NCBI GenBank assembly: GCA_019635285.1
Contig: JAHBZS010000049.1
Span: 1 to 36,014 of the forward strand
Length of the DNA stretch: 36,014 bases
Direction of reading: 5' to 3'
From: Rubrivivax sp.
GTDB lineage: Bacteria > Pseudomonadota > Gammaproteobacteria > Burkholderiales > Burkholderiaceae_C
Made by a program: the position numbers and the translations under genes. Position 1 is the first letter of the stretch. Every line of letters begins with the position of its first letter. The notes beneath the pieces are model-generated. The model was not told where the DNA came from, searched no databases, and was given only the letters and a program-made list of their open reading frames with translations. Shown here one piece after another: positions 29,001 through 35,929 of this stretch.

Positions 29001-29175
29001 GCAGCAGATCGGCTGGGTCATCGTCGGCGGCATGACGCTGGGCACGCTGCTGACGCTGTTCGTGGTGCCGACGATGTACACGCTGCTCGCGCGCAAGGGT
29101 GTGCCGGGCGAAATCACCACGCCGGCCGAGGACGGGGCGCAAGCCCACGGCGCCGCGCCGCACCTGCCGGCCTGA
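26080..29175 (+). CDS. RND multidrug efflux pump, inner-membrane permease (HAE1/AcrB type)
   Basis: A proton-driven trimeric exporter of 1031 aa. Seen: ISETSIRRPVFATVMSLMIVLIGLVSF (helix 1), periplasmic porter domains, helix 4 LAIGLVVDDAIVVLENIF with the proton-relay pair D400-D401, a second half with LGLVFVLALMFIFLVLSAQFESF, and helix 10 LVGLISKHGILIVEFSN with K915. All relay residues are present, so it should be active. ATG at 26080 follows GACGAGGA. Substrates cannot be read. No TolC-like gene follows; a channel encoded elsewhere is presumed. The downstream gene is convergent. Confidence 0.94.
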   Translation: MRISETSIRRPVFATVMSLMIVLIGLVSFNRLAVREYPRIDEPVVTVSTKLIGASSEVIESQVTKPLEDSIAGIDGVDIITSISRSEQSQITVRFKLEKNPDDAAADVRDRVSRVRGKLPDAIDEPVIAKVEADATPTIWLAFTSDTLSPLEVTDIINRIVKPRLQTVPGVSNVQINGDRLFSMRIWLDPDKLAAYKLTVQDVEDAIRKQNLEVPAGRIESQQREFSVTARTDLNTVPQFADIALKSVNGYTVRLRDVARIEQAPASERSSVRLNGVPSISTGIIRNATANPLEISAAVRKIMPQIQAELPPGITVQVANDNAVFIDRSVKSVYHTIAEAIVLVALVVFVFLRTLRASIIPMVTIPVSLIGAFGIMAAAGFTINTLTLLALVLAIGLVVDDAIVVLENIFRHIEEGLEPFQAALKGAKEISFAVVAMTLTLAAVYAPLAFTPGRTGRLFTEFALTLAGAVIVSGFVALTLTPMMCSKLLRHNPSPNRFDRGMERVLVALGNGYGRALAWVLTQRWIVLLVMVAAGGGSWWLYKNAKSELAPLEDRGVILATVNAPDGATLDYTARYLQAIETIARNYPEFDRVFVVAGNPTVSQGVSFMRTVDWDERKRSTQELARALQPQFMGLPGVTAFPITPPSLGQGFRERAINYVIVTSDSYENLAKVSQQFLAEMAKNPGFVQPDTDLRLNKPEIFVEVDRARAADMGVNVDAVARTVETMLGGRAVTRYKRDADQYDVIVQTEMRGRTTPEDIEKLFVRGRGEAMVPLSSLIKVREAVSPRELNHFNQRRSVSITANLAPGYALGEALQFMDQTAAKLLPPGYATELNGVSREFRSSSGALGLVFVLALMFIFLVLSAQFESFVDPFIILLAVPLSMVGALLAMTWTGGTLNVYSQIGLITLVGLISKHGILIVEFSNQLRQQGRSLTEAVVEASSLRLRPILMTTGAMVLGALPLATASGAGAESRQQIGWVIVGGMTLGTLLTLFVVPTMYTLLARKGVPGEITTPAEDGAQAHGAAPHLPA

Positions 29176-29185
29176 CGCTGGGTCC

Positions 29186-29207
29186 TGCCGGCGGTGTCGC
29201 GCCGGCA
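29186..29207. terminator. GC-rich hairpin between convergent genes
   Basis: TGCCGGCG (29186-29193), loop GTGTCG and CGCCGGCA (29200-29207) form a perfect 8-base-pair stem between the pump stop (29175) and the TlpA-like stop (29209). It lacks a T-tract in either direction, so it may act as a pause or 3'-end-protecting structure rather than a classical terminator. Confidence 0.35.
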
Positions 29208-29208
29208 C

Positions 29209-29685
29209 TCAACGCGGCGGCGCGCCGGCCTCGGCCAGCAGCAGGGCCAGGTCGGCGCCGAGCAGCAGGTCGTCGTGGATGCCGAACACCTGGCGCCGCA
29301 GCCGCCCCTGTGCGTCGATCAACACCAGCGTCGGTGTGCCTTGCATCGCGTAGGCCCTCATGGTGCGAGGGATCGGGCCGTCGTCCGACGGCGCGTCGAC
29401 GCCCACCGGGAAGCCGATGCGGTACTCGTGGACGAACGCGCGCAGCGACTGCAGCCCCATTGCCGCGTGGTGTTCGAACACCGTGTGCAGGCCGACGATG
29501 GTCAGTGGCCTGCCGGAGAACAGCGCGGCGACGCGCTGCATCTGCGGCAGGCCGTGCGAGACGCAGGCCGGGCACAGCATCTGGAACGCATGCAGCAGCA
29601 CCACGTGGCCGCGCAGCTGCTCCAGGTCCAGCGGCTCCGAATTCAGCCACGCCGTGGTGTGCCAGGCCGGCGCCGGCGGCGGCAT
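29209..29685 (-). CDS. TlpA-like thioredoxin-fold protein
   Basis: A 158-aa thiol protein with AhpC/TSA-Redoxin features. Seen: VVLLHAFQMLCPACVSHGLPQM with a CPAC pair (C38, C41), VGLHTVFEHH, GPIPRTMRAYAMQGTPTLVLIDAQGRL (cis-proline loop), and FGIHDDLLLGADLALLL. There is no signal peptide or anchor, so unlike TlpA/ResA it is probably cytoplasmic. Its ATG (29685) shares one base with the stop of the protoglobin gene (TGATG), so the two are cotranslated. A role in thiol redox linked to the globin is inferred from this coupling. Confidence 0.85.
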   Translation of the reverse strand: MPPPAPAWHTTAWLNSEPLDLEQLRGHVVLLHAFQMLCPACVSHGLPQMQRVAALFSGRPLTIVGLHTVFEHHAAMGLQSLRAFVHEYRIGFPVGVDAPSDDGPIPRTMRAYAMQGTPTLVLIDAQGRLRRQVFGIHDDLLLGADLALLLAEAGAPPR

Positions 29686-30260
29686 CAGAAGTCCCCGTCC
29701 TTGACGTAGGGATGGCTCCACAGCGTCAGCTGCAGCAGGCCGGACTTGAGCCACGCCGCGTGCATCTGCTCGACCTGCTCGGCCGAGTGGCCCTTCTTCG
29801 CGAGGAAGGGCTTGAGCGTGACGGTGACCGGGAAGATCAGCGCGAACAGGTCGCGGAACGGCACGATCGGGCTGGCTTCGGCGCCGTCGGTACGGTTCTT
29901 GGCCGTGCGGTGATGGCGCAGGCCGATCTGGTGCTGGTAGTCGAGCCAGCGCTGATCGTAGTTGGCCTGGGCGGTGTCCAGGATCCACTGGCCGAAGCGC
30001 TTGCGCACCGCGGCCAGGTACTCGCCCTGCGGCTGGCCGGACACCGGGTGGCTGAAGCTGGCCAGCAGGTGGGGCTGCGAGCCGACGAAGCCGTACCAGA
30101 CATCGAGGATTGCCTCCACCTGGTCGTGCAGCACGTCGTGCGACAGGCGCAGCGCGCGCACGTCGTCGTCGCCGAACAGGGCGGTCTTCTTCATCAGCTC
30201 GAATTCGGCGGGGGTCACCGGCGAGCGCGCGGCGTTGGAGGTGGGGTTCGTAGAGGCCAT
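29685..30260 (-). CDS. Protoglobin (single-domain globin)
   Basis: A 191-aa haem protein of the protoglobin family, related to the sensor domain of globin-coupled sensors, binding O2, CO or NO. Seen: an N-terminal extension, WYGFVGSQPHLLASF (W55-Y56, B-helix pair), RKRFGQWILDTAQANYDQRWLDYQHQIGLRHH with the likely proximal H116, and the very conserved end FLAKKGHSAEQVEQMHAAWLKSG...LWSHPYVKDGDF. No output domain is attached. ATG at 30260 has AAGGA eight bases upstream. It is coupled to a TlpA-like gene and divergent from an HxlR-type regulator that probably controls it. Ligand and function (sensing, NO detoxification or sulfide/redox chemistry) cannot be read. Confidence 0.92.
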   Translation of the reverse strand: MASTNPTSNAARSPVTPAEFELMKKTALFGDDDVRALRLSHDVLHDQVEAILDVWYGFVGSQPHLLASFSHPVSGQPQGEYLAAVRKRFGQWILDTAQANYDQRWLDYQHQIGLRHHRTAKNRTDGAEASPIVPFRDLFALIFPVTVTLKPFLAKKGHSAEQVEQMHAAWLKSGLLQLTLWSHPYVKDGDF

Positions 30261-30337
30261 CGTTCGAATCCTTTCGTTTGTGCGGGCTGCGGCTTTGCAC
30301 TACGCTGCCGCCGCTGCCGAACGATAGGAAGCATCGT
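30259..30337. promoter_or_regulatory. Inverted-repeat sites in the protoglobin/HxlR divergent region
   Basis: ATCGTTCG (30259-30266, overlapping the protoglobin start) and CGAACGAT (30318-30325) are a perfect 8-base inverted repeat. The second arm also forms a tighter dyad ACGAT-(7)-ATCGT (30321-30325 and 30333-30337). These are candidate operator sites for the adjacent HxlR-type regulator. No convincing -35/-10 pair is visible for either gene. Confidence 0.4.
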
Positions 30338-30379
30338 CGGGCGGCGCCAGAAGGCACTTTTGGGTAAGGTGGTGAGACG

Positions 30380-30727
30380 ATGGTGGGTGACGACGGCGAC
30401 CGCGGCGACATACCCGTCGCATCGATGGTCGAGAGCATCGTCGGCTGCAAGTGGTCGCTCAGCCTGCTGCGGCTGGCCGCCGACGGCACCAGCCGGCCGA
30501 GCGCGCTGCTGCGCGGCTGCCCGGGCTTGTCGGCCAAGGTGATGAACGAGCGGCTGCAGAAGATGCAGCGCTTCGGCATCGTGCGGCGCACCGTCATCGG
30601 CGACAAGCCGCCGGTCGAGGTGGACTACACGCTCACGCCCTTCGGCCGACGTTTCATCGAGCTGCTCGACGAAGTGCGCCGGCTGCAGCGGGACGTCGAC
30701 AACGGCGAGGTGCCGGTCGAACGCTGA
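30380..30727 (+). CDS. HxlR-family winged-helix transcription regulator
   Basis: A 115-aa MarR-like DNA-binding dimer. Seen: the family start SMVESIVGCKWSLSLLRLAADGTSRPSALLRGCPGLSAKVMNERLQKM, then FGIVRRTVIGDKPPVEVDYTLTPFGRRFIELLDEV. Cysteines at C23 (GCKWS, the position of the conserved HxlR cysteine) and C47 could sense thiol-reactive or redox signals. ATG at 30380 has AAGGT/GGTGAG upstream. It is divergent from the protoglobin gene, the usual position of a local regulator. A GC-rich hairpin follows the stop. Confidence 0.9.
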   Translation: MVGDDGDRGDIPVASMVESIVGCKWSLSLLRLAADGTSRPSALLRGCPGLSAKVMNERLQKMQRFGIVRRTVIGDKPPVEVDYTLTPFGRRFIELLDEVRRLQRDVDNGEVPVER

Positions 30728-30729
30728 CC

Positions 30730-30755
30730 ATGCGGTGCCGCCTGGCGGCGCGCAT
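30730..30755 (+). terminator. GC-rich hairpin after the hxlR-type gene
   Basis: ATGCG-GT-GCCGC, loop CTG, GCGGC-G-CGCAT form two stacked 5-base-pair stems three bases after the stop codon. No T-run follows. The remaining sequence to 30856 contains nothing I can identify. Confidence 0.3.
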
Positions 30756-30856
30756 CGGCATCACCACGGCTTCGCGGCGCAACGGGCGCGCCGCGCGTCG
30801 TGGCAGGCGTCTCCAGGTTGGCCGAGCCGAAGACGCGCGGCACCGCGAGGCCGGCG

Positions 30857-32581
30857 TCAATAGCCCAGTGCCAGCCCCGTGTTGCGCCGCGGGTCGTTGG
30901 CGCCGTAGTAGCGGTTCTTGCCCACCGGCTTGCCGTCCAGCGACGGCGCGCCGACGACGATCACCGCCAGGTGGTTGGCGGGTTGCGCACCGGCGAACTT
31001 GTGGCCCATGCCCTCGAGGATGCGGCGCGTGTCCGGGCTCAGCGCAAAGGGCTCCAGGTTGGTCGGCTCGGGCAGCCACTGCTGGTGGAAGCGCGGCGCG
31101 TCGACGGCTTCCTGCACGTTCATGCCGTAGTCGATCATGTTGATCATCGTGTTCAGCACCGCGGTGATGATGCGGCTGCCGCCCGGCGTGCCGACCACCA
31201 TCACCGGCTTGCCGTCCTTGGTGACGATGGTCGGGCTCATCGACGACAGCGGCCGCTTGCCCGGGGCGATGGCGTTGGCCTCGCCCTGCACCAGGCCGTA
31301 CAGGTTGGGCACGCCGACCTTGGCCGTGAAGTCGTCCATCTCGTTGTTCAGCAGCACGCCGGTGCCGGGCGCGGTGACCTTGGCGCCGAACCAGTCGTTG
31401 ATGGTGTAGGTCACCGAAACCGCATTGCCCCACTTGTCGACGATCGAATAGTGCGTGGTGTTGCTGCCTTCGTGCGGCGCCACGCCCGGCTTGATGTTCT
31501 GCGACACGCCGGCCCTGGCCGGGTCGATGGCTGCGCGCAGCTTGGTCGCGTAGTCCTTGGACAGCAGCCGCTCGGTTGGGTTCTTCACGAAGTCCGGGTC
31601 GCCGAGGTAGCTGTTGCGGTCGACGTAGGCGTGGCGCATGGCCTCGATCTGCACGTGCACGCCCTGCGCCGAGCGGTAGCCCCAGTCCTTCAGCGGGTAG
31701 CCTTCCAGCACGTTGAGCATCTCGCAGATGATCACCCCGCCCGAACTCGGCGGCGGCGCCGAGATCACGTGGTAGCCGCGGTAGTCGCACTCGATGGGCT
31801 TCAGCTCGCGCGTCCTGTACTGGTCGAGGTCGGCCTGCGTGAGGATGCCGCCGCCGGCGCGGCTGGCCGCGACGATGTCCGCGCCGACCGTGCCCTTGTA
31901 GAAGCCGTCCTCGCCCTTGTCGCTGATCGCCTGCAGCGTCCGCGCCAGGTCCTTCTGCACCAGCTTCTGTCCGGCCTGGAAGGGCTCGCCGGCATTGAGG
32001 AAGATGGCCGCGCTGGCCGGGTCCTTGCGGAAGTCGGCGGTTGCGGTCCACAGCATGTCCACGTCGCCCTGGTCGAGCACGAAGCCGTCCTGCGCGTAGC
32101 GGATCGCCGGGGCGAGCAGCGCCGCGCGCGGCAGCGTGCCGTACTTGGCGCGCGCGTATTCCATGCCCGACACCGAGCCCGGCACGCCGACCGCCAGGTA
32201 GCCGTGCGTGCTGGCGCCCTTGATGACGTTGCCGTCCTTGTCGAGGTACATGTTCGCGGTGGCGGCCAGCGGCGCCTTCTCGCGGAAGTCGAGGAAGGTC
32301 TTGCGCCCGTCGGCCAGCTGGATGGTCATGAAGCCGCCGCCGCCCAAGTTGCCGGCGGCCGGATAGACGACCGCCAGCGCGTAGCCGACCGCCACCGCGG
32401 CGTCGACCGCGTTGCCGCCGTCCCTGAGCACGTCGACGCCGGCGCGCGTGGCCAGATGCTGTGCCGTCACGACCATGCCGTTTTCGGCGGCCACCGGCGC
32501 CAGCGAGGCGGCCAGCGTGGCCAGCGGGCCGGCGACGAAGGCCACGGCGGTAAGTCGGGCGACGAATGGAACGATGCGCAT
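30857..32581 (-). CDS. ggt: Gamma-glutamyltransferase (periplasmic, self-cleaving)
   Basis: GGT removes or transfers the gamma-glutamyl group of glutathione and related peptides. Seen: signal peptide at about 1-33 (IVPFVARLTAVAFVAGPL...), NGMVVTAQHLATRAGVDVLRDGGNAVDAAVAV, NLGGGGFM, FREKAPLAA, and the autoprocessing site GSNTTHYSIVDKWGNAVSVTYTIN with catalytic T375. The oxyanion/lid motifs GKRPLSSMSPTIV and GTPGGSRIITAVLN follow. All core residues are present; length is 574 aa, close to E. coli's 580. ATG at 32581 has a strong GGGAGGAAA upstream. It is 124 bases downstream of the nucleoside hydrolase gene and may have its own promoter. Confidence 0.95.
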   Translation of the reverse strand: MRIVPFVARLTAVAFVAGPLATLAASLAPVAAENGMVVTAQHLATRAGVDVLRDGGNAVDAAVAVGYALAVVYPAAGNLGGGGFMTIQLADGRKTFLDFREKAPLAATANMYLDKDGNVIKGASTHGYLAVGVPGSVSGMEYARAKYGTLPRAALLAPAIRYAQDGFVLDQGDVDMLWTATADFRKDPASAAIFLNAGEPFQAGQKLVQKDLARTLQAISDKGEDGFYKGTVGADIVAASRAGGGILTQADLDQYRTRELKPIECDYRGYHVISAPPPSSGGVIICEMLNVLEGYPLKDWGYRSAQGVHVQIEAMRHAYVDRNSYLGDPDFVKNPTERLLSKDYATKLRAAIDPARAGVSQNIKPGVAPHEGSNTTHYSIVDKWGNAVSVTYTINDWFGAKVTAPGTGVLLNNEMDDFTAKVGVPNLYGLVQGEANAIAPGKRPLSSMSPTIVTKDGKPVMVVGTPGGSRIITAVLNTMINMIDYGMNVQEAVDAPRFHQQWLPEPTNLEPFALSPDTRRILEGMGHKFAGAQPANHLAVIVVGAPSLDGKPVGKNRYYGANDPRRNTGLALGY

Positions 32582-32610
32582 GATGGTTTCCTCCCTGTCG
32601 TTGGGGCGGG

Positions 32611-32663
32611 CCAGGAGCGCGCCTGGTCCGCCGTTGTGGGCGGCGCGCGTGTCGCGCGCTGCC
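32611..32663 (-). other. Two hairpins in the nucleoside hydrolase-ggt gap
   Basis: CCAGG-AGCGCG-CCTGG (32611-32626) and GGCGGCGCGC-GTGTC-GCGCGCTGCC (32639-32663; ten pairs including one G-T) lie in the leader of ggt. Neither has a T-tract. Further upstream a TACAGT (-10-like, 32678-32673 leftward) could start a ggt transcript that carries both hairpins; no -35 is evident. Confidence 0.3.
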
Positions 32664-32705
32664 AGGGGGGTCACTGTAGCCGGCGTGCCGGGCTGCCCTC
32701 TTGAC

Positions 32706-33728
32706 CTAGATCCGTTGCAGGGCTTGCTGCACCGCCTGCAGCACCTGCTCGACCACCGCCGGCCCGTCGGCCCCCATCGCCACCTCGGCGTTCGCGGGCC
32801 GCGCTTCGCTCACGCGGAAGTCGCACACCGTCATGCCGCGCGTGAAGCGGCCGTGCACTTCGACATCGACGCGCGCGCTCTGGAACGTAAAGCGCTCGGG
32901 CTGCCACAGCCAGGCGGCGACCACCGGGTCGTACAGCGGCATCGGCACCTGGCCGTCGGCGCTGCGGATGCGCTGGTAGGCGTCCAGATGGCCGGCCAGC
33001 CACGCCGCGCGCGGCCCCGGCCAGGCCTGCACCTGTTCGACGTGACGTCGCTCCAGCAGCACCTGCCGGCACAGGTTCAGGCCGAACATGCGGCGCTTCA
33101 GCCCCGGCGCATTGAACACGATGTCGGCCGCCTCGGGGTCGGCGTAGATGTTGAACTCGGCCGCCGGCGTGTGGTTGCCGCGCTCGGTGGAGCCGCCCAT
33201 CAGCACCAACTCGGCGATGCGCGCGGCAAGGGCCGGCTCGGCCTGCAGCGTGCGTGCGATGTTGGTCAGCGGCCCGATCGCCAGCAGCATCACCGGCTCG
33301 GCGCTGGCATGCAGCGCGGCGCGCAGCGCGGCCACGGCATCGGGGCTGTCGGCGTGTGCCTCCACCTCGGGCAGCGCGGCGCCGGTGCTGCGCATGCCCT
33401 GTGCGCCGAGCACGCGTTGCGCCGTTTCCAGCGTGCCGCACAGCGGCAGCGCGCTGCCGGCATGCACGGGCACCCGCAGGCCGTAGTGCTGGCGGATGCG
33501 CAGCGCATTGGCCAGCGTCACGTCCAGCGGCGCATTGCCGGCGACGACGCTGATGCCGAGCCAATGCAGCCGCGGGTGCGCCGCCAGCATCAGCATCGTC
33601 AGCCAGTCGTCGAAGCCGGGGTCGGCGTCGAGCCAGACCGGCGTCACGCCGGCCCCGCGTCCGCGGCGTACCGCGGCCGGTCCTCCTTGGGGACATGTGC
33701 CCGAGCCCGCGGCCCCTGACGGCGTCAT
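32706..33728 (-). CDS. Nucleoside hydrolase (inosine-uridine preferring family)
   Basis: Cleaves the N-glycosidic bond of ribonucleosides to base and ribose. Seen: calcium/ribose motif VWLDADPGFDDWLTMLML, GISVVAGNAPL, VMLLAIGPLTNIARTL, VLMGGS, AEFNIYADPEAADIVF and YDPVVAAWLWQPERF, all in family order. Start is uncertain. ATG at 33728 overlaps the stop of the upstream gene (ATGA), suggesting coupling, and gives 340 aa, but its first 27 residues are low-complexity. GTG at 33647 gives the canonical start just before TPVWLDADPG. No signal peptide, so cytoplasmic. It sits after an adenosine deaminase and a solute-binding protein gene, consistent with nucleoside use. Confidence 0.9.
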   Translation of the reverse strand: MTPSGAAGSGTCPQGGPAAVRRGRGAGVTPVWLDADPGFDDWLTMLMLAAHPRLHWLGISVVAGNAPLDVTLANALRIRQHYGLRVPVHAGSALPLCGTLETAQRVLGAQGMRSTGAALPEVEAHADSPDAVAALRAALHASAEPVMLLAIGPLTNIARTLQAEPALAARIAELVLMGGSTERGNHTPAAEFNIYADPEAADIVFNAPGLKRRMFGLNLCRQVLLERRHVEQVQAWPGPRAAWLAGHLDAYQRIRSADGQVPMPLYDPVVAAWLWQPERFTFQSARVDVEVHGRFTRGMTVCDFRVSEARPANAEVAMGADGPAVVEQVLQAVQQALQRI

Positions 33729-34711
33729 TCGCGCAGCGAGGTCTGCTGCAGCACCTTGGCGATCTTGGCCCGATCCTGCTCGATGAACGACACGAAGGCT
33801 GCCGGCGAGCCGCCGCCGGGCAGCGCGCCGGCCTTGGCCAGCGGGTCGCGCACCTGGGCGGTCTTCAGCACCTCGTCGACCTCATGATTCAGCCGGTTGA
33901 CCACCGCGACGGGCGTCTTTGCCGGCGCGTACAGCCCGGCCCAGCTGACGACGTTGAAGCCCTTGAAGCCCGGCGTCTCGGCCGCGGCCGGCACGTCCGG
34001 CAGCAGGGCCAGGCGCTTGTCGCTGGTGACGGCCAGTGCCTTGACCGTCTTGGCCTGCACGTAGGGCGCGGCCGACGCGGCGATGAGCATCGCCAGCTCG
34101 ACCTGGTTGCCGGCCACGTCGTTGGCAATCTGCGAGCCGCCGCGGTAGGGGATGTGCACCATGTGGATCTGCGCCACCTGCTTGATCATCTCGGTGGCCA
34201 GGTGCGGCAGCGTGCCCACGCCAGAGGTGGCGTACGACAGCTTGCCCGGCTGCTTCTTTGCCAGTGCGACCAGCTCGGCCAGGTTGTTGGCCGGCAGCGC
34301 CGGTTGCGCCACCAGCACCATCGGCGCGGTGTTCACCAGCACCACCGGCTGCAGCTCCTTCAGCACGTCGACCTTGTAGTAGGGGCCGCCGGGCGGCGCG
34401 TTCGGGTTCAGCGGCGCATCGCCGGCCATCAGGAAGGTATAGCCGTCAGGCGCGGACTGGATGACCTTGGCGAAGCCGAGCGCGCCGCCGGCGCCGGTGA
34501 CGTTTTCGACCAGCACCTGCTGGCCGATGCGCTCGGACAGCTTCTGCGCCACCAGCCGCGTCGTCGCATCCAGGCTGCCGCCGGCGCTGTAGGGCACGAT
34601 CAGCGTCACCGGGCGCGTCGGCCAAGCGGGCTGCGCCGCGGCGGCGAAGGCGGCGCTGCCCACGAGAGCGGCGATCAGCAGGCGGGTGGTGTGGCGGCGG
34701 GACGGCTTCAA
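33725..34711 (-). CDS. Tripartite tricarboxylate-type periplasmic binding protein (Bug/TctC family)
   Basis: A secreted solute receptor of 328 aa. Seen: signal peptide LLIAALVGSAAFAAAA, then WPTRPVTLIVPYSAGGSLDATTRLVAQKLSERIGQQVLVENVTGAGGALG, DGYTFLMAG, KLSYATSGVGTLPHLATEMIKQ, HIPYRGGSQIANDVAGNQVELAM and LLPDVPAAAETPGF: classical Bug features. I chose TTG at 34711 because GGAG lies six bases upstream and the signal peptide then starts properly; TTG at 34747 is possible. No tctA/tctB membrane genes are adjacent, as is usual for most Bug proteins in Burkholderiales. Position between deaminase and nucleoside hydrolase suggests a purine/nucleoside-type ligand, but this is inference. Confidence 0.93.
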   Translation of the reverse strand: MKPSRRHTTRLLIAALVGSAAFAAAAQPAWPTRPVTLIVPYSAGGSLDATTRLVAQKLSERIGQQVLVENVTGAGGALGFAKVIQSAPDGYTFLMAGDAPLNPNAPPGGPYYKVDVLKELQPVVLVNTAPMVLVAQPALPANNLAELVALAKKQPGKLSYATSGVGTLPHLATEMIKQVAQIHMVHIPYRGGSQIANDVAGNQVELAMLIAASAAPYVQAKTVKALAVTSDKRLALLPDVPAAAETPGFKGFNVVSWAGLYAPAKTPVAVVNRLNHEVDEVLKTAQVRDPLAKAGALPGGGSPAAFVSFIEQDRAKIAKVLQQTSLRE

Positions 34712-34751
34712 GGCGGGCTCCAGGCAAGAGTCAGGGTCGAGGGTCAAATGG

Positions 34752-35834
34752 TCAAAGGTCGGGTAGCTCGGCGCGCAGCGCGTCGAAGCGTGCGCTCCAG
34801 TCGGCGCGCCAGGCCGCGCGCGTCGCCGCGTCGATCCAGGCGCTGTCCAGCCCGTTGTGCAGGCACTGGCGCAGATCCGCGATCGAATAGCCGAAGTCGC
34901 GCACCATCATCGACCAGGCGCGGCTCGGCGTGACGTGGTGCAGCGTCGGGTCGTCGGTGTTGGGGTGCACGCGCAAGCCCAGCTCGCGCATGCGGCGGAT
35001 CGGGTGCTCGGCGGCCCAGCGCTCGGGCGGCAAGGTGCGCAGGTAGTACGAATTGGTCGGCACGACGGTGAAGACCATGCCCGAGGCGAGCGCCTGGCGG
35101 GTGAGTGCCGGGTCGTCGACGATGGTGTAGCCGTGGTCGATGCGGTCGACGCGCAGCTCGTCGATGGCGCAGCGCACGTTGGCGGCGGGCAGGCCAAACT
35201 CGCCGGCGTGCGCGGTGGTCTTCAGCCCGGCGCGGCGCGCCGCGGCATAGGCCTGGACGAACTGCTGCGGCGGGCCGACGGCCTCCTGGTAGTCGATGCC
35301 GATCCCGGGCACTTCGTCGGCGCGGTGCTCGAGCACCCACTGCAGCATCTCCATCGCCGCGTCGGCGCCGGCTTCGCGGTCGATCGCCGGCACCAACCGG
35401 CCGATGACGCCGAAGTCGGTCTGCGCATCGGCGATCGCCCGGCGGATCGCCGGCAGCACCGTGGCATAGGCCAGGCCCCCGACCTGCGCGGTGCCGGTCG
35501 GATTCCAGAAGAACTCGGCGTAGCGCACGCCGTGGCCGGCCGCATCCTGCAGGTACTCGTAGCTCAGGCGGTGGAAGTCGTCGGGGCGCGTCAGCAGCCA
35601 GCGGTCTAGCGCGCGCAGCACACGCAGCACGCCCACCGGCTTCTCGCCGCGCGTGTAGAAGGCGTCGATCTCGGCCGCCGACAGCGGCGCCTGCGCGCGC
35701 CGCGCCAGCTCCTCGAAGGTGCGGCGCCGCACCGTGCCGAGCAGATGGCAATGCAGTTCCATCTTCGGCATCTCGCGCACGAAGCGGTCGAGGGCATCGG
35801 CAGGGCTGGGCGAGGCGTCCGGCATGCGCCGCAT
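34752..35834 (-). CDS. Adenosine deaminase-family amidohydrolase
   Basis: Zinc hydrolase that deaminates adenosine or a related 6-aminopurine. Seen: KMELHCHLLGTV with zinc ligands H28 and H30, YAEFFWNPTG, TTAHAGEFG (catalytic E212), RIDHGYTIVDDPAL (usual family text RIGHG), VVPTNSYYLRTL and HPNTDDPTLHHVTP (zinc/catalytic Asp pair). The catalytic set is complete, but the HCH and RIDHG variants and the PTNSYYL segment differ from classical Add, so the substrate may be another purine. Start: ATG at 35834 (360 aa) or 35825; no clear RBS. It is the first of four leftward genes. Its stop is 40 bases from the Bug gene start. Confidence 0.9.
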   Translation of the reverse strand: MRRMPDASPSPADALDRFVREMPKMELHCHLLGTVRRRTFEELARRAQAPLSAAEIDAFYTRGEKPVGVLRVLRALDRWLLTRPDDFHRLSYEYLQDAAGHGVRYAEFFWNPTGTAQVGGLAYATVLPAIRRAIADAQTDFGVIGRLVPAIDREAGADAAMEMLQWVLEHRADEVPGIGIDYQEAVGPPQQFVQAYAAARRAGLKTTAHAGEFGLPAANVRCAIDELRVDRIDHGYTIVDDPALTRQALASGMVFTVVPTNSYYLRTLPPERWAAEHPIRRMRELGLRVHPNTDDPTLHHVTPSRAWSMMVRDFGYSIADLRQCLHNGLDSAWIDAATRAAWRADWSARFDALRAELPDL

Positions 35835-35929
35835 GGTACCGGCAGCGCCACCAGTGGCCGGCGGCGAAAGGAAGCTGTGGCTGCTGACGGCGCATTGCGG
35901 TCGGTGGCAACAGCCACCCCTGCGAGAGT

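Noticed and set aside
30625-30843. Leftward 72-codon frame between the hxlR-type gene and ggt
   Set aside because: Overlaps the hxlR-type 3' end, no RBS, and a low-complexity Ser/Arg/Pro sequence without family resemblance.
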